From the NCBI GenBank assembly GCA_025060555.1, contig JANXBC010000003.1:1-32367 (forward strand): a stretch of DNA of 32,367 bases, given 5' to 3'. This DNA comes from Candidatus Bipolaricaulota bacterium. Lineage in GTDB: Bacteria > Bipolaricaulota > Bipolaricaulia > Bipolaricaulales > Bipolaricaulaceae. Below are positions 30,356 to 32,367 of the stretch, piece after piece. A program made the translations under genes and the position numbers. Under the pieces are notes generated by a model. It ran no database searches and was not told the origin of the DNA. It was given only the letters and a program-made list of their open reading frames with translations. Every line of letters begins with the position of its first letter. The stretch's first letter is position 1.

Positions 30356-31279
30356 ATGGTGGACTTCATTTTTCCGGAAGAAGCGCGTTGGGAAGAGCAC
30401 ACCGACCGCTATGGGCGGTTAGTGTTGGCTCCGTTGGAGCGGGGATATGCCACAACCTTGGGCAATGCCCTGCGCCGTGTGCTCCTTTCCTCCGTTCCTG
30501 GCGCGGCCGTCGTGCGGATCTATATTCCTGGGAAATTCCACGAATACGACGTGATCGAAGGAGTGCGCGAAGATATCCTCAACATCATCCTTAACCTCAA
30601 GGGGTTAGCGATTCGTGCCACCGATTCCGAACCACATCGGATGTACTTGAGCGTCATAGGTCCACGTGAAGTACGGGCCAGTGATATTCAGCTGCCCGCC
30701 GGGCTTGTCATTGTCAACCCCGATCACTACATCGCCACGCTGGAGGAAGGGGCTAAACTGGAGATGGAAATGGAGGTAGAGGTTGGCCGAGGGTTCCGCC
30801 CCGCTGAGGAGAACAAGCGGGAGGACGCTCCCCTGGGCCTCATCCCGGTGGACGCGGATTTCTCCCCCATCGAGAAGGTGAACTTCCTTGTGGAGGAAAC
30901 GCGCGTGGGCGGGCGTTCTGGCTACGAACGCCTCATCCTCGAGGTGTGGACCAATGGGGCGGTGACCCCGAAGGAGGCGGTCCAGGAGGCTGTGACCATT
31001 CTTCACCGCCACTTTTCCGTTCTTGCCGCAGTTGAAATGAGCGCTAAAGCCACATCCGCTGAACCAAACGAATACCTCCAGCCTCTCTCCGAGCTTGGAT
31101 TTGATGTGCGCGTCTGTAACCTCCTCAGGGAGGCGGGCATCGTCACATTGGGAGACCTTTTGGGCAAAACGCGGGAAGAGATCACCGACATCCATGGGCT
31201 TGGGGAGAAGACCCTAGCCAAGCTTGAGCAAAGGCTGCAGGAGCTCGGGTACAGGTTGCGGTCGGAGAAGGAGGGCTGA
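30356..31279 (+). CDS. rpoA: DNA-directed RNA polymerase subunit alpha
   Basis: LAPLERGYATTLGNALRRVLLSSVPGAAV; HEYDVIEGVREDILNIILNLK; C-terminal LLREAGIVTLGDLLGKTREEITDIHGLGEKTLAKLEQRL. Start ATG 30356. Confidence 0.97.
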   Translation: MVDFIFPEEARWEEHTDRYGRLVLAPLERGYATTLGNALRRVLLSSVPGAAVVRIYIPGKFHEYDVIEGVREDILNIILNLKGLAIRATDSEPHRMYLSVIGPREVRASDIQLPAGLVIVNPDHYIATLEEGAKLEMEMEVEVGRGFRPAEENKREDAPLGLIPVDADFSPIEKVNFLVEETRVGGRSGYERLILEVWTNGAVTPKEAVQEAVTILHRHFSVLAAVEMSAKATSAEPNEYLQPLSELGFDVRVCNLLREAGIVTLGDLLGKTREEITDIHGLGEKTLAKLEQRLQELGYRLRSEKEG

Positions 31280-31629
31280 TGCGACATCGCAAGAAAGTCC
31301 TCAAATTATCGATGAAGGCGGACCGGCGGAGGCTTGTTTTAGCTGGGCAAGCCCGCGCTCTTATCCTACACGGGAAAATCGATACAACACCAGCACGGGC
31401 CAGGGCGACCCAGCGCTTGGTGGAACGGCTTGTCACTTGGGCAAAAGAAGACACCCAAGCTCATCGGCGTATGGCTTTTGCTGTCCTTCGGGACAAGGAA
31501 GCCACGGAGAAGCTCTTTTCCGAGATTGGGCCCAAATACAAGGATCGGGACGGCGGCTATACCCGCGTTTTGAAACTGGGGCCGCGGCTGGGCGATGGGG
31601 CGGAGATGGCCCGCCTCACCTGGGTATGA
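31279..31629 (+). CDS. rplQ: 50S ribosomal protein L17
   Basis: MRHRKKVLKLSMKADRRRLVLAGQARALILHGKIDTTPARARATQRLVERLVTWAK; syntenic with rpoA. Confidence 0.96.
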   Translation: MRHRKKVLKLSMKADRRRLVLAGQARALILHGKIDTTPARARATQRLVERLVTWAKEDTQAHRRMAFAVLRDKEATEKLFSEIGPKYKDRDGGYTRVLKLGPRLGDGAEMARLTWV

Positions 31630-32009
31630 CCCGCCGCGCTGTCACCCCCACGGGAATTCATACGCTTGGCCCGTATTCCCCGGCCATCCGCGCCGGGGAT
31701 TTCCTTTTCATCTCCGGCCAAATCCCTTTGGACCCCAGCGGAAGCCCCCTCTTTTCTGGCTCCATTGAGGCCCAGACCCAGCGGTGTCTTGAGCAGATCA
31801 AGGAGATCCTGGCTGCAGCTGGGGGGACCCTCAGGGATTTGGTCAAGGTCACCATATATCTTGTGGACATGAAGGATTTCGAGGCGGTGAACCGCGCCTA
31901 CGCCGCCTACTTTGATTTGGAACCGCCAGCCCGCGCCTGTGTAGCCGTCTCCGCCCTTCCTAAAGGGGCCCGCATCGAGATCGAAGCCGTGGCTTACTTG
32001 CGGGCATGA
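31626..32009 (+). CDS. ridA: RidA family (YjgF/YER057c/UK114) enamine/imine deaminase
   Basis: GPYSPAIRAGDFLFISGQIPLDP; LEQIKEILAAAGGTLRDLVKVTIYLVDMKDFEAVNRAYAAYF; PPARACVAVSALPKGARIEIEAVA. ATG 31626 in an ATGA overlap with rplQ. Confidence 0.93.
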   Translation: MTRRAVTPTGIHTLGPYSPAIRAGDFLFISGQIPLDPSGSPLFSGSIEAQTQRCLEQIKEILAAAGGTLRDLVKVTIYLVDMKDFEAVNRAYAAYFDLEPPARACVAVSALPKGARIEIEAVAYLRA

Positions 32010-32032
32010 AGGAAGGGTAGTTTTGCCGTCGC

Positions 32033-32058
32033 GGAGGAGCTGGTCCTCCTTCTCTCTT
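32033..32058 (+). terminator. Weak candidate terminator: GGAGGA-GCTGG-TCCTCC hairpin followed by a pyrimidine-rich tract
   Basis: Inverted repeat 32033-32038/32044-32049 followed by TTCTCTCTTAT, downstream of the last gene of the plus-strand cluster. Confidence 0.35.
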
Positions 32059-32103
32059 ATCCTGCTAGATTCTTCCTAATTTGCGCTGCTGTGCTCCGTG
32101 TTG

Positions 32104-32123
32104 TTCGGCAACATAGCGCCGAA
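32104..32123. repeat. Inverted repeat TTCGGC/GCCGAA (hairpin candidate in the convergent intergenic gap)
   Basis: TTCGGC 32104-32109 and GCCGAA 32118-32123, 8-nt loop, followed on + by AACTCGTTTTGT. Confidence 0.35.
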
Positions 32124-32167
32124 AACTCGTTTTGTACAAGGAAAGTGAGCTCCTAAACGAGCCCGGA

Positions 32168-32367
32168 TCAGATTTCGCCTTGGGCCTGCCGCCGTCGCAG
32201 CGCCTCGAGCATCGCATCGACCAAGCGAGGCAGGTTGTAATCCGGTGTCCAGCCCCAATCCTCTCTGGCGGAAGAATCGTCGATCGAACGCGGCCAGCTA
32301 TCAGCAATGGACTGACGGAAGTCTGGCTGGTAGCGAACCTGAAAGCCAGGGACTCTTTTCTGAATTT
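32168..32367 (-). CDS. C-terminal fragment of an NAD-dependent epimerase / L-threonine 3-dehydrogenase-like SDR protein (5' part off the window edge)
   Basis: Reverse-strand translation IQKRVPGFQVRYQPDFRQSIADSWPRSIDDSSAREDWGWTPDYNLPRLVDAMLEALRRRQAQGEI*; the DFRQxIADSWPxSIDDSxAxxDWGWxPxYxL pattern is typical of TDH-like extended SDRs. Confidence 0.82.
   Translation of the reverse strand, partial: IQKRVPGFQVRYQPDFRQSIADSWPRSIDDSSAREDWGWTPDYNLPRLVDAMLEALRRRQAQGEI

Noticed and set aside
31224-32009. 261-aa ORF in the RidA frame beginning inside rpoA/rplQ
   Set aside because: Only the last ~127 residues are RidA-like; the upstream part is the out-of-frame reading of rpoA/rplQ. True start is ATG 31626.

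Overview
The window is a dense bacterial housekeeping region. I found no CRISPR array, tRNA, rRNA, IS element or phage gene. On the minus strand (1-6156) lies an F-type ATP synthase operon read from right to left: frr, atpI-like, atpB, atpE, atpF, atpH, atpA, atpG, and atpD, which is truncated by the window edge. On the plus strand (6207-32009) is an almost gapless run of genes: a CCA-adding/HD nucleotidyltransferase, hpf, a PP-loop ATPase, an FmdB-type zinc ribbon, rpoC, rpsL, rpsG, fusA, the complete S10-spc-alpha ribosomal supercluster through rplQ, and a RidA-family gene. A truncated minus-strand NAD-dependent epimerase/TDH-like gene ends the window. The main points of interest are: (1) rpoC has no rpoB next to it, there is no tuf between fusA and rpsJ, and there is no rpmD between rpsE and rplO; (2) rpoC is enlarged (1642 aa), with about five tandem G-V-G-L barrel-sandwich-like repeats after the trigger loop, a duplicated pre-zinc module and a C-terminal insert resembling it; (3) the PP-loop gene seems to start at a non-canonical ATT codon missed by the ORF track, and its PP-loop is degenerate (SGSLSS); (4) the ATP synthase c subunit carries a two-carboxylate, Na+-type ion-binding signature; (5) a near-consensus sigma70 promoter sits immediately before hpf. 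I did not find a clear new defence or mobile system.
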